A stretch of DNA of 64,000 nt from Parasponia andersonii (GCA_002914805.1 JXTB01000292.1:122593-186592); one strand, 5' to 3'. Positions 35,816 to 48,534 are shown, numbered from the stretch's first letter. The notes: generated from the sequence alone by a model not told the origin. Program-made: numbers and translations.

Positions 35816-36276
35816 TAAATTGGTTCCTGCTTTATTCCTTTTAGTAATTAAGTCCCAAGTTTTAATCTTTTTGGCAATTAAATCTTTTTTCATAAGTAAT
35901 TATTAAAATGTTAAATGGAATTGAGAATTTTCACGTCACATCCAAGATTTTTAAAGCTCAAAATCAGTATTTTAATGACATTAGTTGAAATTGAATGGAA
36001 AATAACTAAAAATTAAGTATAATTAATAACATAATATAAAAAAAAAAACTTAAAATAATAACAAATTTTAAAATTTCATTCTATATCCCTTTCAAATTAA
36101 TTAGTATTAGTGAAATACTAATTTCTTTCACTTAAACATGTTTAATTTCATGAAAATTTAATATTAACAAATAAAAAGGACTTAATTGATAAAATTTTTA
36201 AAATTTAAAAACTTAATTACCAAAAAAATAATTTAGGGTCTATTTTGTGAAATTGCGAATAATATAGGAGCTAATC
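35816..36276. mobile_element. inverted-repeat MITE-like element upstream of the PIA-like gene
   Basis: The left arm (AATTGGTTCCTGCTTTATTC ... TAGTAATTAAGTCCCAAGTTTT) and the reverse complement of the right arm (ATTAGCTCCTATATTATTC ... GGTAATTAAGTTTTTAAATTTT) match over about 100 bp. No coding sequence. It lies about 700 bp upstream of the start codon, so it may be part of the promoter. Confidence 0.5.
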
Positions 36277-36444
36277 ATGCTATACTTAGAGAGTGTCTAA
36301 TCGGTACTTTCCAATTTTTATTATTTCATTTATTTTAAGGAGAATTTCAAATGAACCCTCGTAGTTCATATTTGTTTTTCAGAGATCCTTTAATATTTAT
36401 CAAAATTACAAAATTGAACCTTTGGATTTCAAATTTTTTGGAAT

Positions 36445-38064
36445 GAGGAAATTGCTGGGAAACTTCTTTTCTTTAGTCAAAATTTACGCTTATAAATACA
36501 ATCTTTTTTTTCTAACTTATCTTCCTTCCAAATTATTTAACAACCATCTATTTCTCTGTTAAGTGACACCTTAGAAGATACGGACGCATACCACATTCTG
36601 AAGTATTATGACAATTTAAAAAACGTATAAAGATTATGAAAAATTAGGAAAATAAAAATAAATGAAATAAAATCAGAAAAAATAGAAAGAAGTTAAAAAA
36701 TAAAAATTAAATTACTTTTTATAACTTTGATTTAAATTAGAAATCCAAAAGAGAAAAGAAATTAAAATTAAAAAAAAAAAAAAGAAAAAAGAAATTAGAG
36801 CCAATCCGATCTACTCTCTCTTATCTACACTCCAACCACTACTGCCATGCACATCGCCAGCTATTGTCGGTCATAAAAAATCCAAACCTCCGAAGAACCA
36901 ACCGTCAAGAAACACTTCGAGGTTTGGACTATTGGGAATAAGAGAGAAAGAGAAGAAGAGTTTGAAAAAATTGATTCCAACTATGAAGAACAATCACGAA
37001 AAGGGTCATAGCAAATATTGAAGCTTGATTTTGAGAATAATTTTGGTTTTTTCAATTACAATTTTGATTTTGTTGTACCAATTTCGTAAGTATTTTTTTT
37101 ATTTATCTATCAGTATTATTTTGTCTAGTTAAAATTGATTTTGTATATTTTTTAAGATAAAAAAATAATAATAAATATTTATTTTTATTATTTTTTTCAA
37201 CTACTTAAATTACGGTAGCCTAGATCATGATCAAATTGCTGAAAAGAAAAATACCTATTGAGAGGTATGAAAACAAAATATCGAGAACCTATGCATATCA
37301 TTGTGTATTCTTAAGAAAGAAATGGTTTGGAAGCTGGGTCTCCTATAACGATGTGGAATTTGAGCTTGTGGTTGGCTCTCATTTTGATTGTTTAAACGAA
37401 GATCGGTTTCTCGATTTTTTGGGTTAGGGATACTTACTCTTAGTTGATAAATATGTATATATATACATATATATATATATATAAATTTCCAGCCAAAAAA
37501 AAAAAGAATATATGTATACATTACCAGTTGTATATGGTTTGAAGCAGTTTTAATCTTTAACATGGATTTGGTTTTATATCCAAGCCTTGATATTGGATGG
37601 AATTCAAATCTTATAAATTCGAGTTGATTGTTCTTATATCTAGAGTTTGCTACGATTTTTTATTTTTATTTTCAGCTTTTTCAGTTTGGGTTTCTATTTT
37701 GATTGAAGAAATATAATTAAAAATCAATATCATAATATATTATTGTTATTTAATTAGAAATATAATTAAAAATCAATATCATAATATATTATTGTTATTT
37801 AATTAATTAAGGGGTAAAACAATTTTTTTCTAAAATTTTTATTTCCTAATTTTTCACAATTTCTTTATATTTTTAAAAATAGCATAATACTTCAGAGGGT
37901 GACACGTGTTATTTGAGATGGCACTTAATGGAGAAAATTAATTGTTGCTATAAAATTTAGATAGAAGGTACTATCACTGTCAGGAAAAAAAAAAAGACAA
38001 TTGAGTATATAAGTCTAAATTTCGACTAAAAATGATTTTTTTACTGAAATACCGAAATTTCCTC
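36445..38064. mobile_element. non-autonomous Mutator-like element with long terminal inverted repeats
   Basis: Arms of about 240 bp (36445-36690 and 37820-38064) are diverged reverse complements. Both start GAGGAAATT and share TTTAGTC-AAATTT, AAGTGNCA and CTGAAGTATTATG, then GAAAAATTAGGAAA. Flanks TTTTTGGAAT (36435-36444) and TTTTTAGAAT (38065-38074) agree at 9 of 10 bases, as expected for an aged Mutator-type 9-10 bp duplication. The interior (36790-36960) is GC-richer and gene-like, as in elements that pick up host fragments. No transposase. Confidence 0.7.
37708..37805. repeat. 49-bp tandem duplication inside the Mutator-like element
   Basis: GAAATATAATTAAAAATCAA starts at 37708 and again at 37757; the two units look identical. 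Confidence 0.9.
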
Positions 38065-38269
38065 TTTTTAGAATATCTACTTATGCCAATGACAAATTAC
38101 TCCAAAAAAAAGAAAAAAAAAATTATTTTATTTGCTTTTAATTTTGCAAAAGTTCTAACAAAAAAAAAAAGCAAAAGTTATCTCACATTGTCCTTTATTC
38201 TTTTTAATCTCGGCTTTTTTATCCCCAATTTTTGTCAAACTTTTTCTAATGGCAATGCGTAATTTTTTT

Positions 38270-39740
38270 ATTTTTTATTATTTTTTAATTACTTTTTTAT
38301 TTTGCTGAAGGTAGACTTCATTAAGACAAAATAAAAAAAAATAGGGCTCAATAGAAGGCCACTAACACCCTTGGAAAACAAAAAAAAAAAGAACCGGTAT
38401 ATGCTTGCAAGTTGGAAAAGATCCCAGCTAGAATATAGTAAAAGAAAAGGAACCAAAAGAAAGAGTTAGGGGGGCCTACATTGCCAAATTGTGAGCTATA
38501 AAGTTATTCGTCCTATTGGTAAATGAAAATAGGCAAGACTCAAAGTAACTAAGCAGCAACTTGACTTTAGATTTTATATCTCTCATCTCTCAATGACAAT
38601 CTACAATATCCCCTTCAAAACCAGTAAATGCATTCTTGCAATCACTTTCCACAATAAGGGATTTTCTTTCTTTTACAATGGCAAGTTTGATAGTGAGGGA
38701 GATGGCACGAGCTTTAGCAATTAAGGGGTTGGTTCCACTGTATTTCTAAGTGATGATATCTACCACTGATCTATTAGTATCTCTAGATATTACGATAACA
38801 ACTAAAAATTTATCTCGAATAGTTGTATCAACATTGAGTTTGATGAATGGGAATAGAGGAGTAGCTACGAATCAACTCTAAGATTTCCCAGTCCAGTAAT
38901 TGTAATTGGGATCTGCGAACAAAAGGTAAAATCTACCAGAGTCTTTCTGACAATCTGATCTAAATTAGATTTTGGTTTGTTATGAACAATACTATTCTTT
39001 CCATCTAAATACTCTCTAGACACATGGAAGCAAATAATATAAGTTTGTCATGTTCTATCAATGGTCTCAAAGTTGGATTATTGACAATATCTTTAAATGA
39101 ATTAACCTAAAGTTGTTCTACCCTAATACCCCAAATTAAAGAAAACCAAAGTCGTTTAAATAACTCATAGGTCCAAAAAAGGTGGAAAGTGGTTTCTTCT
39201 TCTTGATCACATGCTAGGCATAGAATAGATCTAATATCAAACATAGTAGCAAGTCTAGACCACACCGGGAGCATATTCACCAGAATTCTCCACCAAAGAA
39301 GCTTTTGTCTGGGATGAATCTTTGTCTTCCAAAGGTTTTACTAGCATGATGAAGACACACCAAAGGATTATGGAGGAAGCCTGGATTGTTGTGAGGCTTG
39401 ATAAGCTGATTTAAACATGAACTCACGAGCCAAAAGCCAGCCATTAGAACTCTTTGTTATTAGATTTGGAGTCTTCAAAGTAGCTCTCACCAAAGTGGGA
39501 TTGAACAAGGCATTTAGTTTAACCAAATCCCAGATTCCATCTTATACCACTAAATCAGTAACATTTAAATCAGAGTAACTTAACATATCGTCTTTTGAAC
39601 GAGGTTTGAATCCTTCTAGAAAAGGTACCCAAGAATCTTTCCAGACATTGATGTTCTGACCATTTCTAATCTTTTTGCACGCTACAAGAAGGATGATGTC
39701 TCTGGTAGCCAGATTTCCAAGACTAATAATGCTCTAAGAA
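38270..39740 (-). pseudogene. LINE (L1-type) 3' relic: RT zinc-binding and RNase H-like regions
   Basis: Minus-strand translation gives the end of a plant LINE polyprotein. Near 39650 is a VWKDSWVP block. About 39300-39130 carries a zf-RVT type region (KLLWWRILVNMLPVWSRLA ... CLACDQEEETTFHLFW). About 38870-38480 carries an RNase H-like (RVT_3) region (FIKLNVDTTIRDKFLVVIV, AKARAISLTIKLA, LIVESDCKNAF, NNFIAHNLA). Stops and frame changes are frequent, and the reverse transcriptase core is missing or outside this stretch. An A-rich tail on the minus strand near 38330-38250 marks the 3' end. A domesticated RNase H-like gene is the alternative, but the decay argues against it. Confidence 0.7.
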
Positions 39741-40229
39741 TAATTGACTTTATCTTATTTTGTCCTAAATTTTACAATAATGGTCCATTTAAATTTATTT
39801 CATTTATATGTTATATGTTTAACCTTATATCATGCTTTAAAATTGATAATTTCTTAATTAGAAAATTCAAATTAAAGTAGTTTATTAGTATTTTTTTGCA
39901 TACCATTGACTTAATCTCGAAGTAATGGGAGGACTATAACATATGAAGTAGTGTTGTGAAAATTTATAAATATATTTATACTAATGGAGAATAGTGCTCA
40001 TATAATAAATAAGTGCCATTAAACTATCCATTTAGAATATATAAAAGAATAATAATATATATAGAAGAATAATAAAATATATATAAATAGGAATTTTTAT
40101 TTTCAATTGGTATAAATGGTATTCTAGGTATAAATATTCTTTTTCTAGTATAATAACCATTGCTAATCTCGGTATCAATAATATTTAGTTGAAAATATCT
40201 GTAAACCAAACGAGTACCATTATATAACG
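39741..40229. other. AT-rich intergenic DNA, no gene seen
   Basis: Short simple-repeat patches such as AATAATATATATAGAAGAAT near 40050. No gene. Confidence 0.4.
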
Positions 40230-41340
40230 TTCAGAAGTATTAAGATTATGAAGCAAAATAATTAGACAATTAAGTTTTTATACTAACTCATGAAGAAGAA
40301 TTAGTATTTAATAAGTCTTCTTGAAAATATTGTTCAATTCTATCTAAAGTTTTATAAAAGCTATAATATTTAATAGGGTCCCCGAGAAATCATTAAATTA
40401 ATAATTTATGTATTTCATCAATATAATCATTTTTCGGTGTTAATACAGCTCTATTAATCATCAAATATAAATTATTACCATAATTATTAATATTTGGAAA
40501 TATAGTTTTTGTTAGCTTTTAAAGTGAAAAAAATATCATCTTCATATGATATTATTATATTAGGTGGTAATCTAAAATTATCATCTTCAAAATTTTCTTC
40601 TAAACCATCACTTATACGCAATAAAAATTTAGAAAGTGTATGACCATTATTAGCTTGCATGTGTTGAATTAATTTTATTTTAATAAATGATAGCTATAAA
40701 AAATATTTAGCTAAGCTTCTATATATTATTTCTTCTTTTTAGCTCGTGGAATTACTGGAAGAATTTGACGAAAATCTTCTCCAAATATAATAACTTTACC
40801 AGCAAAAGGTAAATTGTACTCCTTTATATCTTGCAACATACTAAGGCTTTAATTGTATATTTATTCATAATTGGAGCTTCATTCTGTATAATAACTTTTG
40901 TTAATTTTAATAGCTGAGCTAACCTTTGATTGTTTGCTAATATTATATGAGTTATTATTTTCTATTTGAAGTAGAATTTTGAATCTTGAATGAGCAGCTA
41001 TACTGCTAGGTAATATAACAACGGCAACTTCAGAAGAAGCTGTAGTTAAAATTATCAAATTTTTAGATATAACAACAACTAGTAAAGCATGATATAAGTA
41101 TATTTTATATGTACCTTCTAGTCCATCAATGAAGAAAGTAGCTACTTCACATGCAAAATCTTTTGTCAATATTAAATCATAGGCATATTTTAATTCTTTA
41201 TTTAATTTTTCTGCACCTAAGATTATGTTCTTCAGAGAATATACTTTGTTTCTTTCATAAGTTTTTCCTCTTCGGTCAAATTTATTATATAATCTACTAA
41301 ATGATAATCATTTATATTTTTACCTATTGATTTAAATAGA
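40230..41340 (-). pseudogene. Helitron Pif1-like helicase relic
   Basis: Minus-strand translation matches plant Helitron helicases in order. First is a degenerate Walker A region FFIDGLEGTYKIYLYHALL (family consensus GPGGTGKT, so key glycine and lysine positions are altered). Then come TASSEVAVVILPSSIAAHSRFKI, the DEAP-type box as VIIQNEAPIMNKY, GKVIIFGEDFRQILPVIPR, a SDGLEENFEDDN-like stretch and finally RAVLTPKNDYIDEI near 40430. Stops and frame changes interrupt it. The Rep domain and the TC/CTRR ends of the Helitron were not located. Confidence 0.75.
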
Positions 41341-42491
41341 TAACTTAATTGTTACAACACTTTAGTTTTTATATCAAAAGAATTTATTTATAATTGAAAA
41401 TAATTTTCAAATATTATATTTTCAAACTATTACCATAACGCTCTTAGATTGTCCGATTCACAATGTATTAATAATATTGTAAATAAATGATGAAAAGTAT
41501 ATGGTAATTGTGACATCAATCGTCAACGCAGTCAAATTAAAATTTTTATTCCTCCTATTTATTAATCTAGCATGACCTAGAAAATCTACAATTACCTAGT
41601 ATAGTGGTAAGAATGATCGATCCCACGACGAACTGATCTAATTAATAAGCTATCAATTATGTTATTTTTATAGTTTTTTTTTTTATAAAAATGAATTAAA
41701 GCTAACAAAACTGAAAATAAGTAAAATAACGAAAGCAATTAAATAAATTAATGAAAATATTAAGCAAAAAATGATAGGTTGATTCTAGACAACAATCACA
41801 TGAGCTCATATTATCTTTAACCTAGAGTATGTTCTTCATTATAGTCAATCAACCACTTAACATGGATTCAATTAACTATAATTTGCTACTAGTAATTAGA
41901 AATTAATTGAATCTTTTTATTTTAAAAAAATATACTACTAAAAACTAATATATCATTGGGCCAAATGTAGGAAATTAAAACTTTATACCTTAACATTGAA
42001 AGAGATTTTGTAAAGCTATTCAAAAAAAAAGGAAAGGAATTTTGTGACATCAGGTTAAGTCTATGATTAAAAGGAAAAACTGTTTTAGTAACTAATTAGA
42101 TAAATAAGTTTTCATATATTGAATTATTATATAGTATGGAACTTTTTATTTAAGGGTTGATGATTGTTTCTTGTCGTATGTGTACACACATATTCTTACA
42201 AAAGAAAACGAATAATCGCTAAATGGGTGATGGAAAACCCACATCTTGATCCTTTGTCGACGAATTTAAACTTTTATTTTTTGAGGAGCACTAAAATAAT
42301 GGGGCGGTGTCTTTTGAACAAAACCAACGTGCGTGGCTTTCTCTTTTGTGATGTAATTAGTAGCAAATCATATATGAGTCAGTATTATAATTTTTTTCAG
42401 TACTATAAAATTACAACTACTAATTTGCATAAAAGCATATTCTATGAATCGAAATAGCTTTTGGTTCTTGTGACATATGTGAAAGGAGAAA
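41341..42491. other. AT-rich intergenic DNA, possible promoter of the exon at 42492
   Basis: A 97-codon open frame at 42164-42457 has no recognisable features. No gene supported. Confidence 0.35.
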
Positions 42492-42564
42492 ATGGCTAAG
42501 AGTTACAAATTTCATCATTTCTCGACCATCATCTTGGTTCTTTTCGTTTCCTTTGAACATTCAG
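42492..42564 (+). CDS. candidate first exon of a small secreted (defensin-like) peptide gene
   Basis: The ATG opens 24 codons, MAKSYKFHHFSTIILVLFVS then FEHS, a clean signal peptide: a basic start and a hydrophobic core. A good donor CAG|GTTAGT follows in phase 1. Plant defensin genes typically have a single intron at this point and phase in the signal-peptide coding region, often starting MAKS. I found no cysteine-rich second exon downstream; transposon sequence begins within 1 kb. It may be an orphan exon of a disrupted gene. Could also be chance. Confidence 0.4.
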
Positions 42565-43527
42565 GTTAGTTCCTGAAAATTCGAGTTAAAATTTAGTTTT
42601 TTGTTATTAGAAAGTATAGTGCATACGAAGATATATAGACTACGTACACGTAAGTGATTTTAAAACGGATTGTATACTTGTGTAGGTCATAGTAGAATTG
42701 ATGAGAATTTTATGTTCGCTACGTCTTAAAGATTTAATACAGAATATTTGTTTTACTTTCACCAAATTATTTAGAAAATTATAAGCAAAAGTGTACTTGA
42801 ACATTCTAATTGAACAAGTACAACATTGTCTCCTATAACAAAAGAACTGTACAATTCATTTTTAAGATAACTAACATATTATATATTAGTTCACAAATAA
42901 CATAATCTGATACAATAGTCTCGGTAGAGCTAAAATTATCCTTTTCATTTCTTTTTTCCTATTTGCACCATAAAAATTACATGACTTGCTTTCATTCTAA
43001 GAAATCAATGATCGAAAGTAAGAAAAAAATCCAAAAGAATATAGTGTTTCTATATGATATCATTAACAACTTTTTGCACATACTTTAGAATCATAGTTAG
43101 CAATTTTACAGCCAAATTACGTGTTATGTCAAATGTAAATAAAAATGCTTGTACTTTTTACTGAATACTTATTATATACATACATATTTTTTGGCAATAA
43201 AAAATATTTTTGACCAATTTCATTCTTTTAATCTAAAGTTTGGTTTTTCTTTTAAATTCTGCTATTTTTATCCTAATAAATATTTTTGTCATTAAACTAA
43301 TTGCGAAAAACATATTTTTATTGAGATTTGTAACTTTAATTAATGTAATTTTATACATGTATTAGCAAATTTACGAAATTGTAGTGTATACGTACATATT
43401 TATACGCAAAAATTTCAGAAGTATTTCTGAAAAAAAAAATCCAAATTATATTTTTCCATATTATGAGTCATTTAATTTTTGTCCCGTATTTAATAACGAA
43501 GTTTAAAATACTTAAAATAATCTTTAA
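42565..43527. other. AT-rich DNA, possible intron of the secreted-peptide candidate
   Basis: No cysteine-rich open frame is seen on the plus strand. Otherwise featureless. Confidence 0.35.
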
Positions 43528-44531
43528 GCTTTTTAATACAACCTCCCTTCTTTGAACTCAATTTTTGGGAATAAAACTCCTTGAAGTCCCCCAATAATAA
43601 TTCTGTTAGAAAAAAAAGGTATTTATGTTAGCTTTTTTTACGATTAAATCCATATTCTTTATTTGTAGATTTCAGATTCTCATTCTTATATTTTTGTTTC
43701 ACGTTAATCCTTTTTAATCTTATTCTATATATCCAAAACCATTGTTAACTAGTACTTGCACAAAAAGTGCTCATCTTAACATTGATAAATTAAAAATAAA
43801 GGGAAATTATTATTTAAAAAAAAAAAGAATTGGATTATCGTTTTATTTAAGACGGGTAAAAAATTCGAAAATTTTATATAGTTCTAATATAGAGCTCTAA
43901 TATGGATCTACTTTAGTCCAAATAATCATATATCTAGAAAAGATGTATATGAATACTTAAACTAAATTATATCTATATTAGAATTATACAAAATTTTGCA
44001 ATATATGTTTTATAAAATTGGAACAACAAAATATAAATTGATAATATATGTTCGATAAAATAGGTAATCTATTCATATACATCTTTTCTAGATATATAAA
44101 TACTTAGAAAAACGTAAATCTATATTATAATCGTATAAAATTTTTCAATTTCTTACTTCTGTCTTGAACAAAATCAATAACATAACTCTTTTTTTTTTCC
44201 GTAAATAATAATTTCCTTTTGTTTTTAATTTTACTCCTACTAAGATGAGTATATTTTGGGCAAATACTAATTAACAATAGTATTATTAGACCAAAAAAAA
44301 AGATTAAAAATGATTAACGTGAAATAAAAATCTAAGAATGAGGACCTAAAAGCCACAAATAAAAGAATGAGGACTTAACTATATAAAAAAAAAAAAAAAC
44401 TAACAGAAGCACTTTTCTTTTCTATCAAAGTTAATTTTAAGGAATTTCAATAGATTTTGCTCCAGAAATTTAAATTTATGGTTAATTTTACTAAATTATT
44501 TAGAATTCAGGGAAATTTGGTATTAAAAAGC
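43528..44531. mobile_element. non-autonomous Mutator-like element with arms of about 400 bp
   Basis: Nearly the whole 1.0 kb is one large inverted repeat. Termini are GCTTTTTAATA and its reverse complement. Matching inner blocks include CTGTTAG, GATTAAATC/AATCC, GTGCTCATCTTA/GATGAGTATA and the paired AGAAAAGATGTATATGAATA near 43937 and 44068. Flanks TAATCTTTAA (43518-43527) and TAATTTTTAA (44533-44542) agree at 9 of 10 bases, fitting a Mutator-type duplication. A sibling lies at 47771-48316. Confidence 0.7.
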
Positions 44532-45043
44532 CTAATTTTTAATCAGATTGAAAACTATTGAAGAAAATCTATCACTGGCATTTGAATTTAGGCAAAATTT
44601 TAAGAGTTTCTTTTGAAAGTGTTTAAATTCACTGGCTCCTTATATACATATATGATATACATATATGACAACGTTGCAAGGTTATGCGTCAAATAATTAC
44701 ACAATAAGTAGGAGATTACGATAAATTTTCATATTTTCAAACATATAAAATTAAACTATAGTTAATTCTACCATAATTTGTAACTATATATTTTGGAAAT
44801 AAAAGCTCGAAATAGCTTAGAGAATTTCTAAGTTGATGACCCAAGAACCTTATCTCATAAGGAAACTTTTAAAAAAAATTATAAAAGTTTGATCGATTGT
44901 CACTTGCAATTTTCCTCTCTAATAATCCTATTTCTATGACTAATTGATGAATTTTTATTATAAGATAATCATACGTGAAATACCATGAATGTATGTACAT
45001 AACACTACATATATAATAATTTATTCTTATTTCTTATTACTTA
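44532..45043. other. AT-rich intergenic DNA, no gene seen
   Basis: Contains the duplicated short motif ATATACATATATGA near 44645. Nothing else. Confidence 0.4.
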
Positions 45044-47380
45044 TGTCACAACCGGAAATCCAAGATCGTGAATTTTAATAATTTTATGTTGAAACAGTGA
45101 TAAATAGTGATAATCTAAAATTCCAAAAAATCGAGTATTTGAAATTTTGTATTTCAATCCTTAAAAGTAATCAAATTTCATAATCAAGAAAATTTTCTAT
45201 TAGTATTAATTTTCTAATAAAATCCTTCATTTAAAGTTTAGAAAAAATTTTAAACAAATTAATTTAAGAACCTTGCTTATTTCATAAATTTTAGTAAAAG
45301 GTGTCTATTTAAAACTTAAATGTAATATCCAATTAATTTACATAAAATTATTTGTATTTTTAAGTACTAAAACTAATAGAAAAATCATCCTCGTAAATCC
45401 ACTAGTAAATACAGTATTATTAGCTAAATAAATTTGATATAGAAACGAAGAGGTGACATAGAAGAGGAACCAAACAATGAAGATGTAGAAGACGATATAC
45501 ATAAGCCAATCAAGTTTATCAAGTCACCAAGACAATTATCCTAAAATAAATCAACACCTAAAAGTCAGAGGAAGTAAGGGGGTGAGCACATGAATGCTCA
45601 GTAGAGATTCGAATACAAATTTTTATACATAAGAAATATACTCACGTTAAAAATTATGCATAGTTAGTATTTCATTCAAAATAATTCATAAAACCAAAGT
45701 GGAAATCATAGTCTAATAGTTCAAATATTCCAAACTATTATAAAATATATATCAAAATCAGTACATATCTATTCAAGCCAACATACAATCGTGATGTCCG
45801 AAGTGTCCTAGTGGATCACTCGTAAGTCTGAGCCACCTAAAGAGGCAAAAGTCTAACAACCGCATAAGTGTGTGAATGCATGCAAATGCTATATGAGTGA
45901 CAGAATAAAGATATGCACTATTTCCCTAAAATCACAAAATAATCATGCAGTATTTTTTAATCAAATATCATTTAGTTCTCAAAACTGAGTTCTCAAACTA
46001 TTTTGGATTTCATAAAAATTTTGGCATTATAATGACCGTTTTGATCAAACCCAAAATCTCATTTTCTGCAAAAAAATAGTTCAAAATATTATATATGACA
46101 CGCCAACCAGTGTGACGTACCTCCAAGGCAGTTTATATCTCAAATCAGGTCAAAAATATATATAAATATAATTTTTTATAAATAATTTCACGAATTCCAT
46201 ACTTATCACAAATATGTAAATTTATAAACTAAACTAATTTTAGAATCAAGTAATCAAATCCCTACCTCAATCAAGTGTTCAAATAACATTACGAGGCTAT
46301 GGAGAAAGTTTGGCATCATTTGGAGGGTCGGGTGTTATTTTTGAATATTTTGATCGATAGGTTTAAAAACTCGATTTTCTATCACAGCTTCAGATCATGA
46401 AACAGACTTCACCACTAAATTCAAAGCATCCAAAAACAATATGTTAGACATATAATTTGACCGATTCGGACTTGAGCCGAATCCTGACTTATTGCGCGTA
46501 AATTGAGATAATCTAGGCCGTCAGATTTAGATTTTCGTGTCCGTCATCAAATATAGTCAATATATATGTATATATATATATATATATATATTTGTTTTCA
46601 TAAGTACATCACAAATATAAGATTTATTTTACAATCTAACGATCGGATTGAAAAATTTAAATATAAAACTAAAATAGCTCAAAATTGACAAAAATGGCAA
46701 AATTTAATCCGGATAATATTGAGTCAAGACATATATATCACATTAAAGATCATGACGAGATAAATCAAACCTGACCATTTTCACGGTGATTAGACGCCGA
46801 AATCGGTGCCAGCGACAGAAAATCAGTTATAGCTTCATGGCGTTATCAGCGGCGAATGGGACGTCGTTAGGTGGCGGGGATGGCGGCATGAGGATCATCC
46901 GGAGCTGGACTGTCTACTGCAGGTGACAGCGGCGCTCGACGATACTGAGAAGTGCATCGTCGGAGCTCGCCGGAATTTCAGTGTGTCTTGTTGGATTTTC
47001 GAGAGAGAAAATCGGGAGGAGAGAGAAAGAGAGCGGGGGGGAATGGGCTATAGGCCACATGTCCATCAATAAATGGACCTGCAGGTTTTGCCAATTAGTC
47101 TCTAGTTTGAAAATTTTGTCATTTAAGTCTTTCTGTTTTGCAAATTGGTCCCCTTTCAAAAATTTTTGCATTACAACCCAAAATTCGAATTTTAAATATA
47201 TTTTATTTTATTTTTTAAATAAAATTAGGCCAAAAGACTATTTTACCCTTACCATTTTTAAGGGGTTTTACATCTTAAACATACTTCACTGCTACAAAAC
47301 TACAAATAACCAACATCATTTGCATTTAATGATGGTTCAAATACCATTTTCTATTCCACTTGCTTAACAAGCCTGTGACA
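45044..47380. repeat. long LTR-like sequence, possible solo LTR
   Basis: Begins TGTCACAACCGG and ends GCCTGTGACA, the kind of TGTCAC...GTGACA ends seen in long LTRs of plant Ty3/gypsy elements. It contains a GC-richer block at 46790-47050, non-coding. A 5-bp duplication could not be found, and no internal retroelement domains adjoin it, so the call stays tentative. Treated as a fossil. Confidence 0.4.
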
Positions 47381-47770
47381 ATAGAAGTCTGTCACTCAAT
47401 GGGCTTTAAAATTTCACTTATATAAAGTCAGTTATAGAAATAGAATTGGTTTGTTAACTAGCTTTGTTTCATGAGAAACAGCGTTGGTTCCACCAGTTTT
47501 TCTCAAGAATCAGCTTCGTTTGTAAAGAAATTAATCTACATTTATTAAAGTAAATGGATGGTTTTTTTTTTAAAAAAAATCGTCATAATTAGAGTGAATC
47601 GACGCCAGTTATTAAAAAGTTCAAAAAATATATAATAATAAAAAAGCCAGTTTAAAAAAAAAAAAACCAAAAGGCATCGTTTTTGTTGTATTTTTTTTGA
47701 ATGAAAATGCTAAAAAGTTGTTCAAATAGAGAATCCGATCCAATGAGAGAATTAATAGATATATAGGATA

Positions 47771-48316
47771 GCTAATAAATAAAATTACCTCTTGAACTCG
47801 GAACAATCTAATAAAATTAACTTTGATCTCAATTTTTTAAAACAAAACCTCTTGAAATCTTTTAATATTAATTCTATTAGAAAAAAAAGGCGTTCTATTA
47901 GTTTTTTTTTACGGTTAAGTCATTATTCTTAGATTTTGTTTCGCATTAATCTCTTTTAATCTTTTCTATCCAATATTGTTGTTAATTAATACTAGGCCAA
48001 AATATACTCATCTTAACAGGAGTAAAATTAGAAATAAAGAAAAATTATTATTTAAAAAAAAAAAGAGTTGGGTTATCGTTTTCGTTCAAACAAAGGTAAG
48101 AAATTAGAAAATTTTATATAGTTCCAATATGGTTCTATTTTTGGTCCAAGTATTTAAATATCTAAAATAGAGGTATATAAATATATAGTCAATTTTATGG
48201 GACATATATTACCAATTTTTTGGGCATATATTTGAAAAATTTTATATGGTTCAGGGTTAATTTTATTAGATTATTCCGAGTTCACAAAATTTTTGTATTA
48301 AAAGGTATTAAAAGGC
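47771..48316. mobile_element. shorter sibling of the Mutator-like element at 43528
   Basis: Its left part matches the left arm of that element closely (CTCATCTTAAC, AAATTATTATTTAAAAAAAA, TTGGRTTATCGTTTT, AAATTTTATATAGTTC). Its own ends are inverted: GAACTCGGAACAATCTAATA on the left and the reverse complement GAACTCGGAATAATCTAATA on the right. Ends approximate. Confidence 0.6.
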
Positions 48317-48534
48317 CTTTATTATATAATGAAAACGTATCTGAGTAAATTTGCAGTCACTTTGTTCCTAGTAAGAGGGATAAAATGACATAAACTACAT
48401 CCGACAAAATATACTCGTTATATAATATCATAAGCTCATAGATTAATTGTTTAGAAATCAAAAGCTTTGACTATAATAGGTTGTTATAGTAATGGATGAA
48501 AATATCGTTGTTGGAAAAGTTAATGTGTTGCATG

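Noticed and set aside
42164-42457. 97-codon open frame upstream of the signal-peptide exon
   Set aside because: AT-rich composition, no domain and no splice or family evidence.
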